A stretch of 64,000 nt of DNA from Paenibacillus sinensis (GCF_019904155.1 NZ_JAHCMB010000046.1:160529-224528); one strand, 5' to 3'. Positions 1 to 8,811 are shown, counted from the first letter of the stretch. The notes: generated by a model not told the origin, from the sequence alone. A program made the numbers and translations.

Positions 1-810
1 GAGGAGCCTGGAGGCAAGGTCGCGGGCGGAAGCATCGAATTCCAGGGTGAGGACCTGTTGAAATTGGGGAAGCATACTCTGCGGAGCATCCGAGGCAATG
101 AAATCGCCATGATCTTTCAGGAGCCGATGTCTTCGCTGAACCCGGTGCTGAAGATCGGCGAGCAAATCGTGGAGCCCTTGACCCTTCATTTGAAGTTGAA
201 AAAGAAGGAAGCCGCGGCCCGGGCGGTCGAGCTGATCCGTCAGGTCGGCATATCCCGGCCGGAGCAGATTTATAACAGCTATCCCCATGAGCTCAGCGGA
301 GGGATGCTCCAGCGGATCATGATCGCCATTGCCATCTCCTGCGGACCGAAGCTGCTCATTGCGGATGAGCCGACAACGGCGCTAGATGTGACGATCCAGG
401 CGCAAATTCTTGACATGCTCCGCGAATTCAAGGAGAAATCCGGCATGTCGCTTCTATTAATCACGCATGATCTGGGCGTAGTAGCCGAAATGGCTGATTA
501 CGTAATTGTGATGTATTCCGGTAAGGTTGTCGAGGAGGGGGAGGTGACGGAGCTGTTCGCGAATCCGAAGCACCCGTATACCCGGGGGCTGCTGAAGTCC
601 AAGCCGGTGATGGGCCAGCGCAGCGAAGAATTGTACTCCATTCCCGGGCAGGTGCCAAATCCGCTCAATCTGACGAAATCCTGTTACTTCCACGACCGCT
701 GCGAACACTGCATGCCTGTCTGCGTGAGCCGCGAGCCGCTGCTGAAGACGCTGGACAACGGGCAAAAGGCGGCCTGCTGGCTGTATGAGGAGGCGATAGT
801 CCATGCCTGA
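1..810 (+). CDS. Peptide/nickel-type ABC transporter ATPase, 5' end missing (OppD/DppD-like)
   Basis: Cytoplasmic ATPase of an oligopeptide/dipeptide/nickel importer. The reading frame is open from base 1, so the gene begins before the window and its Walker A motif is not visible; 269 residues remain. Visible in order are the Q-loop (IFQEP), the ABC signature LSGGMLQR near base 292, Walker B ([12 protein letters not shown]) and the H-loop (LLITHD). The C-terminal Cys-bearing segment [10 protein letters not shown] is typical of the oligopeptide/dipeptide ATPase C-terminal extension. The stop overlaps the start of the next ATPase by 8 bases, the usual OppD-OppF arrangement. The substrate cannot be told from the ATPase alone; the permeases and binding protein would lie upstream. 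Confidence 0.93.
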   Translation, partial: EEPGGKVAGGSIEFQGEDLLKLGKHTLRSIRGNEIAMIFQEPMSSLNPVLKIGEQIVEPLTLHLKLKKKEAAARAVELIRQVGISRPEQIYNSYPHELSGGMLQRIMIAIAISCGPKLLIADEPTTALDVTIQAQILDMLREFKEKSGMSLLLITHDLGVVAEMADYVIVMYSGKVVEEGEVTELFANPKHPYTRGLLKSKPVMGQRSEELYSIPGQVPNPLNLTKSCYFHDRCEHCMPVCVSREPLLKTLDNGQKAACWLYEEAIVHA

Positions 811-1768
811 AGCGCTGCTGGAAGTGAACCATTTGAAAAAGTATTTTGCGGTGAACCAAGGTCTGCTGGGCCGTTCGTCCGCGCAGGTAAAGGCCGTGGA
901 TGACATCAGCTTTACGCTCCAGCCCGGAGAAGCCTTCGGTCTTGTGGGCGAATCGGGGAGCGGCAAGAGCACTGTCGGGCGGACCATTCTCCGATTAACC
1001 GACAAAACGGCCGGCGAAGTAAAGTTCAAAGGGATTGATCTGCACAGTCTTCCTCCGGCGGAAATGCGCCGGCTTCGTCCGAAGATGCAGCTGATCTTTC
1101 AGGACCCGTACAGCGCGCTGAATCCCCGGGTCCGGGTAGGCGACGCCATCGGGGAAGCGCTGCTGGACCACGGCATGGCCACGAAGGCGGAGGCAAGGGA
1201 GCTGGTGCTGGAGGCGCTGGAGGCCTGCGGATTATCCGCCTATCATATTGACCGCTTTCCGCATGAATTCTCAGGCGGACAGCGGCAGCGGATCGGCATT
1301 GCCCGGGCGTTAATTCTGAATCCCGATCTGATCATCGCCGATGAGCCGGTCTCCGCGCTTGATGTCTCAATTCAGGCCCAGATCATCAATCTGTTCAGCA
1401 AGCTGCAGCGCAGCAAAGGCCTTGCCTACTTGTTCATCTCCCATGATCTCAGCGTGGTGGAGCATTTATGCACCCGCATCGGCGTCATGTATCTCGGCTC
1501 GATGGTGGAGACGGCTTCCCGGGACGAGCTGTTCGCGCATCCGCTGCATCCTTACACCAAGGCGCTGCTCTCGGCGGTTCCCGTGCCGATTCCGAAGTTG
1601 AAGCGGGACCGGATCGTGCTGAAAGGCGATATTCCCAGCCCGGTCAATCCGCCATCCGGCTGCAAATTTCATACCCGCTGTCCGTTCGCGGTGGAGCGCT
1701 GCAAGGCGGAAATCCCGCTCTTCTCCGACGCCGGCTCAGGACACTATGTTGCGTGTCATTTAGCCTGA
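803..1768 (+). CDS. Peptide/nickel-type ABC transporter ATPase (OppF/DppF-like)
   Basis: Second ATPase of the same importer, 321 residues, the normal length for OppF/DppF. Walker A GESGSGKST is at residues 49-57, followed by the Q-loop IFQDP, the signature FSGGQRQR, Walker B LIIADEPVSALD and the H-loop FISHD. The C-terminal cysteine segment CKFHTRCPF is present. The ATG lies inside the end of the preceding ATPase, which implies translational coupling. The two probably form a heterodimer on the inner face of the membrane. It is the last gene of its operon: a strong terminator follows at 1868-1909. Confidence 0.95.
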   Translation: MPEALLEVNHLKKYFAVNQGLLGRSSAQVKAVDDISFTLQPGEAFGLVGESGSGKSTVGRTILRLTDKTAGEVKFKGIDLHSLPPAEMRRLRPKMQLIFQDPYSALNPRVRVGDAIGEALLDHGMATKAEARELVLEALEACGLSAYHIDRFPHEFSGGQRQRIGIARALILNPDLIIADEPVSALDVSIQAQIINLFSKLQRSKGLAYLFISHDLSVVEHLCTRIGVMYLGSMVETASRDELFAHPLHPYTKALLSAVPVPIPKLKRDRIVLKGDIPSPVNPPSGCKFHTRCPFAVERCKAEIPLFSDAGSGHYVACHLA

Positions 1769-1808
1769 TCATTCAATAGATGGGATATAATTTCATAAAT
1801 CCCCTATT

Positions 1809-1837
1809 TTGACTTTATGCGACTAAAGTGCTATATT
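1809..1837 (+). promoter_or_regulatory. Candidate sigma-A promoter upstream of the ctc/L25 gene
   Basis: TTGACT at 1809-1814 and TATATT at 1832-1837 are separated by 17 bases. Transcription would start near 1844, ahead of the hairpin at 1868-1909, so that terminator would lie inside the leader of the L25 gene. A stress (sigma-B) promoter, known for ctc in Bacillus subtilis, was not recognised by eye. Confidence 0.5.
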
Positions 1838-1867
1838 TGATTCCACCACAGGCAAAACGGGTAATAT

Positions 1868-1909
1868 AAGACTGATTAGAATACATATCTAATCGGTCTT
1901 GTGTTTTTT
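1868..1909 (+). terminator. Intrinsic terminator after the ABC ATPases, possible attenuator for ctc
   Basis: A 13-bp stem (arms 1868-1880 and 1888-1900, one G-T pair) with a 7-base loop is followed by GTG and six T residues. It ends the ATPase operon. It sits only about 14 bases before the L25 ribosome binding site, and the best promoter seen is upstream of it, so it may also act as an attenuator. Confidence 0.88.
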
Positions 1910-1939
1910 CAGTCCATACCTTAGGAGGAATTGATTGCA

Positions 1940-2560
1940 ATGAGTGAAACAGTACGTTTGATCGAAAGAGCCGGGAAGCCTTCCGCACAGCGGAGACAAG
2001 GTCTCGTGCCAGTCGTTATCTACGGTGCGGGTTCGGAGTCTCTTTCCTTAAGCGCGGATGCTAAGACGGTAGACAATATTCTGAGCAGAAATCCGCGCGC
2101 GATCCTGAAAGCGGAGCTCCCGTCTGCGGGAACCAAGGACGTTATCATCAATGAAGTCCAGCGCCAGCCTCTGACGAAGAAGCTGCTGCACATCGACTTC
2201 CATGTTATCGATATGAAGACCGAGCTGGAGACGAAGGTTGCCCTTCATTTTACCGGTACGGCTGAAGGTGTGAAGGATGGCGGCATCCAGACCGTGGAGC
2301 TGCATGAGATCGACATCCGCACACTGCCGGACAAGCTGGAGCCGACGCTTGAGGTGGACGTCAGCGGCCTTGCGATCGGCGATCAGCTCTTCGTCTCCGA
2401 CCTGCCGAAGCATGAAGGCTGGGAGGTGCTGAACGATCCGGAGACGCTGGTCGTCAAGATCGCTCCGCCGGCTGTAACGGAAGAGCCGGCAGCCGAAGAG
2501 GGTGAAGCACCGGCAGCGGTGGAAGTGGCAGCCGAGGGTACGGAAGGCAAAGAAGCCTGA
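1940..2560 (+). CDS. rplY: 50S ribosomal protein L25 / general stress protein Ctc
   Basis: Binds 5S rRNA in the large subunit; in Bacillus the long form is the general stress protein Ctc. The 206-residue protein has the N-terminal L25 beta-barrel and the C-terminal TL5 domain, then an acidic Ala/Glu-rich tail from about residue 180. The ATG at 1940 was chosen because AGGAGG (1923-1928) is 11 bases upstream. A TTG at 1931 is only 2 bases from that site and is too close. It is monocistronic, with its own terminator at 2588-2630, and converges on the nitrogenase-like operon. Confidence 0.95.
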   Translation: MSETVRLIERAGKPSAQRRQGLVPVVIYGAGSESLSLSADAKTVDNILSRNPRAILKAELPSAGTKDVIINEVQRQPLTKKLLHIDFHVIDMKTELETKVALHFTGTAEGVKDGGIQTVELHEIDIRTLPDKLEPTLEVDVSGLAIGDQLFVSDLPKHEGWEVLNDPETLVVKIAPPAVTEEPAAEEGEAPAAVEVAAEGTEGKEA

Positions 2561-2587
2561 TTGCGCGCCTACTGCGGTTAACAATAC

Positions 2588-2630
2588 AAGAGCAGATCGT
2601 CCCTTGCTTCAAGGAACGGTCTGCTCTTTT
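2588..2630 (+). terminator. Terminator of the ctc/L25 gene
   Basis: Long stem with arms around AAGAGCAGA and TCTGCTCTT, an inner GTCCCTTG/CAAGGAAC pairing and a CTTC loop, followed by a run of T. The remaining interval 2631-2796 has no gene; it holds one GC-rich hairpin (around 2688-2710) that might weakly end the opposing nifK-like gene. Confidence 0.88.
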
Positions 2631-2796
2631 AAAATATAAGAATTATATGTTGAACGCTAATCATTAGTCTTCTATTTCTCGGTAAACGCTCGGCGCCGAA
2701 AGGACGCCGTTAGTCGTTTATCCTTGAATTGATATATGGGATGAACCGGCTCGCGTTGTTCTTGAACGAAATTCGGCTCCATACCGGTTGCTTTCA

Positions 2797-4113
2797 TTAC
2801 ATAAAATCATTCAGTATGACCGAGTATATATCCTCCGTCAGATGAAGCGCTCCGTCATAACCGACATATGATTTGCTTAGCACCATTTGATTGGAGATAG
2901 GCGCAGAGATTGATAACTGATAAGCGTTCAGGTCTCTGGCGACCGCGCGCTCCCAGGAGCTGCCGAGGATGAGCGGACGGCTTCTGAGCTTGAGCTTCCG
3001 TAATTCCTCTTCCACATAACCGCCATCGTTGGAGAACACCGTCTCCGCCACAATATCGTTCGTATATTTCGCAAATTCGGCTGTCACGCCGCTCTGATGC
3101 TTAAGCGGCGTATCCTCGGTGATGAACTGCTTATCCGGAATCAGTCCGAGGTCATTGGTCAGAAACCGTGAAATCCCGAGCGTGTACAGGCTGTCACCTA
3201 CTGTTGAGAACCGTCTGGGCAGCAGACGGGTCTCCAGCAGGGTATCGGCAGCTCTTTCCAGGTAATAGTAATACCGATTCTCTTCCTTCAGGATGACGCT
3301 CTCGACGATAGCTGGGTCAATGCCGGCGAATTCACCGACAGTTCTGAGGAAATTGGACGTCTCCGTCGGGCCGATAGGCAGCACCGGGTAATGCAGGAAC
3401 GGTGTGCCGAACTTCTCCTGCAATTGCTCGGCAGCCTTTAACCCTGCCCAAGGCGAGACGACCAGATTGAATTGGGCTTTCGGGATGCTCCGGACGGCTT
3501 CAATGCTGCTCTCGGGGCCAAAGATCGTATTCAGCTTGAGCCCGATCGCGGAGAGCAGCTTGTTCAGCTGCTCGATATCTCCGGCCCAGAATGTATTCTG
3601 ATATGGAATAACCGACCAGAGATTGACCAGACCCGGTTCAATCTCCGCCTGCGGCTCCAGAAACTGGTCGATAATGGCATCAAGGACTAGTTCATGACCG
3701 ACCAGGTTGCTTCCTTTGAATCCGCCGGTTTCTACATACACGATCGGCTTGCCGCTTCGCTTGAACTTGCGGGCAACCTCTCCAATATCGTCGCCGATAA
3801 TATCCGAGGTGCAGCCCGTGAGGACGACGAACAGATCGCCGTCAATCACGTCAAACGTATTGGTAATCAAATTGCGCAGCTGATCTGTGCCGCCGAATAC
3901 CACTTCTTTCTCGGAGGCATTCGTGCAGGGAATGGCGTGTCCTCCTACATAACCTGAACCCTGATGTCCGTTCTGGGTCCCGAGGGTTACCATCAATTTG
4001 GATACGCAGCCGGGTCCGGAATGGACAATCGGAACGGCTCTTTTAATGGCCAGCACCGATTCGAACGCTCCCAGGGCGCATACATGACGGATTTGTTCAA
4101 CCGACTGAGACAT
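2797..4113 (-). CDS. Nitrogenase-like component 1 beta subunit (NifK-like)
   Basis: 438 residues of the nitrogenase component 1 superfamily, the presumed beta partner of the NifD-like protein. All four cysteine positions of the NifK P-cluster region can be seen: C12 (HVCALGA), C36 (SGPGC), C63 (IPCTNAS) and C101 (TGCTSDIIGDD). The N-terminus is short: the first P-cluster cysteine is residue 12, against about 70 in Azotobacter NifK. The start overlaps the nifD-like stop by 17 bases, suggesting coupled translation and a fixed-ratio complex. It is the last gene of the operon. I infer that it holds half of a P-cluster-like Fe-S centre and passes electrons to the D subunit. NifE/NifN-type scaffolds are an alternative, but the full cysteine set argues for a catalytic or reductase-like pair. 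Confidence 0.85.
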   Translation of the reverse strand: MSQSVEQIRHVCALGAFESVLAIKRAVPIVHSGPGCVSKLMVTLGTQNGHQGSGYVGGHAIPCTNASEKEVVFGGTDQLRNLITNTFDVIDGDLFVVLTGCTSDIIGDDIGEVARKFKRSGKPIVYVETGGFKGSNLVGHELVLDAIIDQFLEPQAEIEPGLVNLWSVIPYQNTFWAGDIEQLNKLLSAIGLKLNTIFGPESSIEAVRSIPKAQFNLVVSPWAGLKAAEQLQEKFGTPFLHYPVLPIGPTETSNFLRTVGEFAGIDPAIVESVILKEENRYYYYLERAADTLLETRLLPRRFSTVGDSLYTLGISRFLTNDLGLIPDKQFITEDTPLKHQSGVTAEFAKYTNDIVAETVFSNDGGYVEEELRKLKLRSRPLILGSSWERAVARDLNAYQLSISAPISNQMVLSKSYVGYDGALHLTEDIYSVILNDFM

Positions 4114-5614
4114 GTTCGTTAACCTCGCTTTTCTCGCTATTCAGGAAAGTAAATGGATCTTGCTCAAACCACCAGTTGGTGTAAGGGAGCTTGATGCGCT
4201 CTGCCAAATTTTTGGCCAGGCTGTTATTGGTCAGTGCGTCGATGATGCGTTCGCCGAATTCCAGCGTACCCTGATAGCCGAAGGCGCTGTATTCGTCGCT
4301 GATCATGATCGTAGGAATGCCCAGCTTGGTGGCCCATACTGATTGCCCGGGATGTCTTCCGACATACAGGTCCGGCTGGACTTTTTTCAGCAAATTGATG
4401 ATTTCATGATTTTGCTGGTCGCTGACGCTGACCGGAATATCCCGTTCTTTCTCCGCCAGATCCAGCGTGCAGGAAGGGCAGCCGCCGTGATCATGCTTCG
4501 AATCATAGTGCCAGGAGAAGCCCCAGACCACTTCCATGCCGAAATCCTCCAGCAGCCGGATATAGTTATGGGCGAAGCTCGGCCCCATGCCCACGACGAC
4601 ACGCTTGCCTTGCAGCTTGCGCTTGATTTCCGCCAGTTCCGGCGCTGCAAGCTCCTTCTGCTCCGCCAAATACGCTGCTACTTCCTGCTGCTTCCCGACG
4701 GTCTCCCCAAGCTTCGTCAGCCAATCGTCAAAGCCGGCAATCCCGTGCGGTTGCAGGGCCGTTACATAGGGAACGCCGAATCTCTGCTCCAGACCGTTGC
4801 CCAAATATCCGCCGAGCGTGCCGCAAATGCTGATGGTGGCTGCGGCTTCCGACCACTTCTCCAGCTGTTCGATCGAGCTGAACGGTATGCCAAACTGCGG
4901 AACCAGTCCCAGCCGTCCGAATATTTCGGTTACGATCTTCCGGCCGCTGGCGTAGAAATTAATGACATTGACCAGTTCGGGACGCTTCTGTTGCGCCGGC
5001 TTGATGATCCGCGTCAGCAGGGCGTGGAAGGCCGCGTCGAAGCCGGAGGCCCAGATTTGCGAGCGGAAGCCGTCGCAGAAGACAGGGACGACCGGAATGC
5101 CAAGCTCGGCTTCCGCATCCTTCAGCGTGCGCTCTATATCATCACCGATAATGCCGGAGGCGCAGGAGGTGGTGACGAATATCGCTTTCGGGTTGAAACG
5201 TTCGTAGGCTTTGCGGACCGCGTCCTGCAAAATCTTGTCGCCGCCGAATACGACCGCATTCTCCGACATATTCGTATTGACGATTCTGACATTCCGCTTG
5301 TTGTCCACGCCGCGGATATGCTGGCCCCATTGGTAGACCGAATTGGCGCCCGCCACATCTCCGGCGCAGCCGACAGGCCCGTGATTGACAATGGCGGCAT
5401 CGACGATGGAGGACAGATGACCTTGAGCGCATCCGGAGTTGCAGTTGGTTGCCTGGCTGAAGCCGCGGCCCGCGTTCTTCAGGCAGCCTGTGCGTGATTT
5501 CTCCGCAAGATCCTTGATTGATCCCTGGTAACCGACGATGGATTTTAACCGTTTTTCGCGGATGACGGCTTGCGACCGGTTCAGATTAATTGGCTTATTA
5601 GGCTTGATAGACAT
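4097..5614 (-). CDS. Nitrogenase-like component 1 alpha subunit (NifD-like) with altered active site
   Basis: 505 residues; start set by AAGGAGG just upstream. The P-cluster cysteines are kept: C62 (SGCAQG), C83 (GPVGCAG) and C151 (TTSCASGIIGDD). C264 (SICGTL) aligns without gaps to the cofactor ligand Cys275 of Azotobacter NifD. Other key residues differ: after the shared C-[ED]-G-F-R motif (C180-R184), the positions of Gln191 and His195 are W188 and F192, and the position of the cofactor ligand His442 is Q448. Residues 371-382 carry a His/Cys-rich stretch ending CPSC. An iron-sulfur cofactor probably sits here, given a NifB-like gene nearby, but N2 fixation is unlikely. It may be related to methylthio-alkane-reductase-type or other nitrogenase-like reductases; the substrate is unknown. 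Alignments were made by eye. Confidence 0.87.
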   Translation of the reverse strand: MSIKPNKPINLNRSQAVIREKRLKSIVGYQGSIKDLAEKSRTGCLKNAGRGFSQATNCNSGCAQGHLSSIVDAAIVNHGPVGCAGDVAGANSVYQWGQHIRGVDNKRNVRIVNTNMSENAVVFGGDKILQDAVRKAYERFNPKAIFVTTSCASGIIGDDIERTLKDAEAELGIPVVPVFCDGFRSQIWASGFDAAFHALLTRIIKPAQQKRPELVNVINFYASGRKIVTEIFGRLGLVPQFGIPFSSIEQLEKWSEAAATISICGTLGGYLGNGLEQRFGVPYVTALQPHGIAGFDDWLTKLGETVGKQQEVAAYLAEQKELAAPELAEIKRKLQGKRVVVGMGPSFAHNYIRLLEDFGMEVVWGFSWHYDSKHDHGGCPSCTLDLAEKERDIPVSVSDQQNHEIINLLKKVQPDLYVGRHPGQSVWATKLGIPTIMISDEYSAFGYQGTLEFGERIIDALTNNSLAKNLAERIKLPYTNWWFEQDPFTFLNSEKSEVNEHVSVG

Positions 5615-5634
5615 AGATGTGAACCTCCTTTTGT

Positions 5635-6411
5635 TTAGTCAAGCTGCGACGCTTCTTTCCATACCAGAAAATGCTTCTTCAGTCTGGCGAACGACAGGTT
5701 GATAATAATGCCCAGTACGGTGATGAACAGGACGATGCCGTACATGAGCGGCAGATCATATCGGGCGGTAGAGTTGATGTAGTACCAGCCGAGTCCTGTG
5801 CTGGCCCCGATTACTTCAGAGGCGATAATCATGAAGAACGACAGCTGGGCGGCAAATTCGATGCCGATAAAAATATGGGGAGCGGTGTACGGCAGGATGA
5901 CCTTGGTAAACAGTTCTCTGCGCGTCGCCCCCATGGAACGCGCCGCCCGCAGCAGATTGAAATCGACCTCCTTGGCCCCGGCCAGCGTGTTGAACAACAC
6001 GGGCCAGAGCGCCGACCAGAAGATGACGACCACCTTCTCCGCCGTTCCGATTCCGAAGAAAATCATGAAGATCGGAATGATCGCGAAGGGGTTCAGCTTC
6101 TCGCAGGTGCGCAAGAAGGGCAGCAGCGCTTTCTCCGTCGAACCGAAGAAGGTACCGAGCAAAAATCCGAGCGGAATGCCTACGATCAGCGAAAGACCGA
6201 ACCCGAGCAGCACTCTGTACAGGCTGATCAGCGTCTGCTGAAACAGTATACCGGAGCGCGCCGAGTGAAAGATGGCGACGATCGCGTCACTGGGAGGCGA
6301 GATGACGCCCTCCGGAATGATTCTGGCGCCGACCTCCCAGAAGATGAAGAACAACAGAATCGGGATGCTGCCGATGCCGATTTTTTTAAGCTTGACTGCG
6401 GTGGAATTCAT
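5635..6411 (-). CDS. SsuC/TauC-type ABC permease (pair 1)
   Basis: 258 residues, about six membrane segments, of the BPD_transp_1 family used for sulfonates, taurine, nitrate, bicarbonate and thiamine precursors. The EAA-type coupling loop is AARSMGATRRELF, which would dock an ATPase. It starts at an ATG behind AAAGGAGG and lies 20 bases before the nifD-like gene in transcription order. It forms a natural pair with the permease at 6452-7243. No partner ATPase of this family is in the window, so the ATPase must be encoded elsewhere. Tight linkage to the NifDK-like genes suggests that it imports their substrate or a cofactor precursor such as a metal oxyanion; this is inference. Confidence 0.92.
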   Translation of the reverse strand: MNSTAVKLKKIGIGSIPILLFFIFWEVGARIIPEGVISPPSDAIVAIFHSARSGILFQQTLISLYRVLLGFGLSLIVGIPLGFLLGTFFGSTEKALLPFLRTCEKLNPFAIIPIFMIFFGIGTAEKVVVIFWSALWPVLFNTLAGAKEVDFNLLRAARSMGATRRELFTKVILPYTAPHIFIGIEFAAQLSFFMIIASEVIGASTGLGWYYINSTARYDLPLMYGIVLFITVLGIIINLSFARLKKHFLVWKEASQLD

Positions 6412-6451
6412 GGAATCACTCTCATCCTCCTTTCCTTAAGATAAGATCACG

Positions 6452-7243
6452 CTAGGCTGCGGCTTTGCTGCCGGATTCCGGGGCTTGCCGCCAAGAGAGA
6501 ATCGAGTTCTCCAAATACTCAAGCACATAATTGAGCGCCAGGCCGACACCCGCAACCATGATCGCTCCAAGATAAATCCGCTCGACGAACCCCATGCTCT
6601 GGGCATTGTGGATCATCCAGCCCATGCCTGAATCGGCGCCCATGCTCTCCGAACCGATCAGCATGAAGAAGCTCATGGTCAGACCGGTGCGGAGTCCGGT
6701 GATCAAGGTCGGCGAGGCGCCGGGGAGAATCACCTTTGCAAAGATTGTCAGCTTGCTTGCATTCATGGATTTGGCCGCCCGGATCAGCAGCGGATCGACA
6801 TTCTGGATACCGGCTATGGTTGTGAACAAGATCGGCCAGAACGATGACCAGAAGATAACGGTGTATATGCCTCCCTCACCGACTCCGACAATGATGACGA
6901 AGACCGGAAACAGAATATAGGGCGGGATGCTGGACAGAAATTTGGTCAACGGCCGGAGAAACAGAGCGAGCTTCGGCACAGCTCCGGCGAGAATAAAGCC
7001 GACAGGCAGAGCGAGAACGGTGGCCAGGATAAAGCCGACGAACACTCTTTTCAGACTAATGGAGATGTAGAGCAGAATGTTCGTCAGTCCGAGATCGACT
7101 CCAGCCTTCACGATCCGTGAGAAGGGCGGGACAAACACGTCGCTGACAAGGCCCAGACGCGGGGCAAGTTCCCAGATAATGATCACCAGGAAAAACAGGT
7201 AGAAGCTTAACAATGCCCGATGAACCGAGAGTATCCATTTCAT
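6452..7243 (-). CDS. SsuC/TauC-type ABC permease (pair 1, partner)
   Basis: 263 residues with about six membrane segments and the coupling loop RAAKSMNASKLTIF. It is 40 bases upstream of the 5635-6411 permease in the same orientation, and the two probably form a heterodimer. A good AAGGAGG site precedes the ATG. About 195 bases separate it from the binding-protein gene; that gap carries no recognisable gene. The family imports small oxyanions and organosulfur or amine compounds. Confidence 0.92.
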   Translation of the reverse strand: MKWILSVHRALLSFYLFFLVIIIWELAPRLGLVSDVFVPPFSRIVKAGVDLGLTNILLYISISLKRVFVGFILATVLALPVGFILAGAVPKLALFLRPLTKFLSSIPPYILFPVFVIIVGVGEGGIYTVIFWSSFWPILFTTIAGIQNVDPLLIRAAKSMNASKLTIFAKVILPGASPTLITGLRTGLTMSFFMLIGSESMGADSGMGWMIHNAQSMGFVERIYLGAIMVAGVGLALNYVLEYLENSILSWRQAPESGSKAAA

Positions 7244-7438
7244 CTGTTACTCATCCTCCTTTTTGGGTTATTTGCGACTGCAGTGTCGTCCCGCTAACAA
7301 CAGTCTTTGACCAGTGTCGATATATAGCGAAAATCAGTTGTTTTGCGAAGTTTTGGATGTTTTCGGTGCCTCCTTTTCCTTGATATGCGATTTATTCTAC
7401 CCCATCTAAATCAGATGTGTTAAATGCTTGATGGCATT

Positions 7439-8524
7439 TCAGCCCTTGTCAAACTGTGTGGTGATCAGATCGTCTACATGCAGCTGGTCCTTCTTCAGTG
7501 CTCCGGTCTTGACCAGGTCATCAATCCAGGGCTGGATCAATTTGGACGGGAAACCGTTGCCGGTGTAGTAGTAGTGAACGGCATTTACCGGTTGGCCAAT
7601 ATAGTCGCCGGTCAGCTTGATTGCCTCTTCCTCATGCGCCGGATTGACGATCCATGCCTGCGCTTTTTTAATCGCGTTGACAAAATGTTGAACCGCTTCG
7701 GGATTATCCTTGATAAATTCATCTGTGAAATAGTAGAAGGTTGTGCCTGCCGCTTCGCCAAGTCCCGTATCCGCCGTATCGAAAATTTCAATCAGCCCGG
7801 AATCTTTCGCCAGCTTGTAGAAGGGAGGATGGACGCCGACGATGTCGATGTTGCCCTGCTCGTTGGCCTGAAGGGCTGCTGTATCACTTTCGAAGGAGAC
7901 ATACTTGATCTGATTCCGGTCGAAGCCCAGATGGTCAAATGCGTTGGAGGCGATGAACGTCGTGCAGCTCGGAACGGTGCCGTTGATCGTAATTTTCGCT
8001 CCATTCCTTTTCTGGACCAGTTCTGCCAGGGTCTTAACACCCAGCTTGGGGCTGACATAGTATTTCATATGGTGATATTTGTCGTCCACGTCCGGCTTCG
8101 GTTCAACCCCGCCGATTGTAACGCCCTTGATCTTGGCCCCGCCTGCTATGTAAGTCGCGATGTTGTTGACATGGGCGCTGGAGACGTTGTTCGTTCCATT
8201 CAGGATGGAGGGCAGGACCTGTGCGGTAGTCAACTCGCCGGTATACTCCACATTGATTCCTTCCTCGGCGAAAAATCCTTTCTTCTCGGCAATTACCCAT
8301 GGTGTTGAGGAGCAGTTGACCTTAGTGTCGGTTTTAATGGTGTAGACCTTCTTGCCGGACTTGGCCGGATCATAGCCTGCACTCTTCAGAGACGAGAGCC
8401 CGGCAGCTCCCTGGATGCCGATTCCTTTCTTCGTCTGTCCGAAATAGCTGCCAACTCCGATTCCTCCGACCACCACGAGGGCGACCACCGATAAAATTAC
8501 CCATTTCTTTTTGCTTGTTGCCAT
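7439..8524 (-). CDS. NMT1/SsuA-like solute-binding protein with N-terminal membrane anchor
   Basis: 361 residues. The N-terminus (residues 8-28) is a single hydrophobic anchor without a lipobox cysteine. It is followed by a periplasmic-binding-protein type 2 fold of the NMT1/SsuA/TauA/CmpA group, which binds sulfonates, nitrate, bicarbonate or pyrimidine precursors. It lies between two permease pairs and is the only binding protein for four permeases, so it may serve both. Two cysteines (in VNCSST and VPSCTT) lie in ligand-lobe positions and are unusual for an extracellular protein. It is preceded by a terminator-like hairpin at 8618-8664, so it may have its own promoter or be attenuated. Confidence 0.88.
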   Translation of the reverse strand: MATSKKKWVILSVVALVVVGGIGVGSYFGQTKKGIGIQGAAGLSSLKSAGYDPAKSGKKVYTIKTDTKVNCSSTPWVIAEKKGFFAEEGINVEYTGELTTAQVLPSILNGTNNVSSAHVNNIATYIAGGAKIKGVTIGGVEPKPDVDDKYHHMKYYVSPKLGVKTLAELVQKRNGAKITINGTVPSCTTFIASNAFDHLGFDRNQIKYVSFESDTAALQANEQGNIDIVGVHPPFYKLAKDSGLIEIFDTADTGLGEAAGTTFYYFTDEFIKDNPEAVQHFVNAIKKAQAWIVNPAHEEEAIKLTGDYIGQPVNAVHYYYTGNGFPSKLIQPWIDDLVKTGALKKDQLHVDDLITTQFDKG

Positions 8525-8617
8525 TTTCTCACACTCCCATAATAATCTTTTAAAGTTAAAATATAGAAGTTCAAGCTGCAGCTACTGTACTTATTCACCA
8601 CCCGCCTTCGTGTAATA

Positions 8618-8664
8618 TAAAAAAGAGACTAAGCGGTCTTCCGAAGGGGAAGAACGTTAGTCTC
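8618..8664 (-). terminator. Intrinsic terminator / attenuator upstream of the binding-protein gene
   Basis: Read on the minus strand, GAGACTAA pairs with TTAGTCTC and CTTCC with GGAAG, followed by six T. It lies between the permease ending at 8812 and the binding-protein gene starting at 8524, inside a same-strand array. It either separates two transcripts or attenuates the distal genes. A perfect minus-strand -35 (TTGACA, 8746-8751) lies upstream, with only a poor -10. Confidence 0.75.
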
Positions 8665-8811
8665 CAGCTAACTGGTCAACTTGGGTTAAATCCGATAAAT
8701 CTTATGAGATTTATGAATGTAAGCTTATGCCAAGGCTTTCTTAATTGTCAACGCATGAATATACATAAAAACGCTAGTTCGGAAATTTGTAACTTTTAGA
8801 ATGGATGACTT

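Noticed and set aside
4343..5497. 384-codon open frame on the plus strand, antisense to the nifD-like gene
   Set aside because: It mirrors a well-supported gene in a GC-rich region, has no ribosome binding site and no recognisable domain.
2797..5614. Canonical nifDK or nifEN assignment
   Set aside because: Key N2-reduction residues are replaced, NifH and NifEN are absent here, and the neighbours are transporters; only a nitrogenase-like label is justified.
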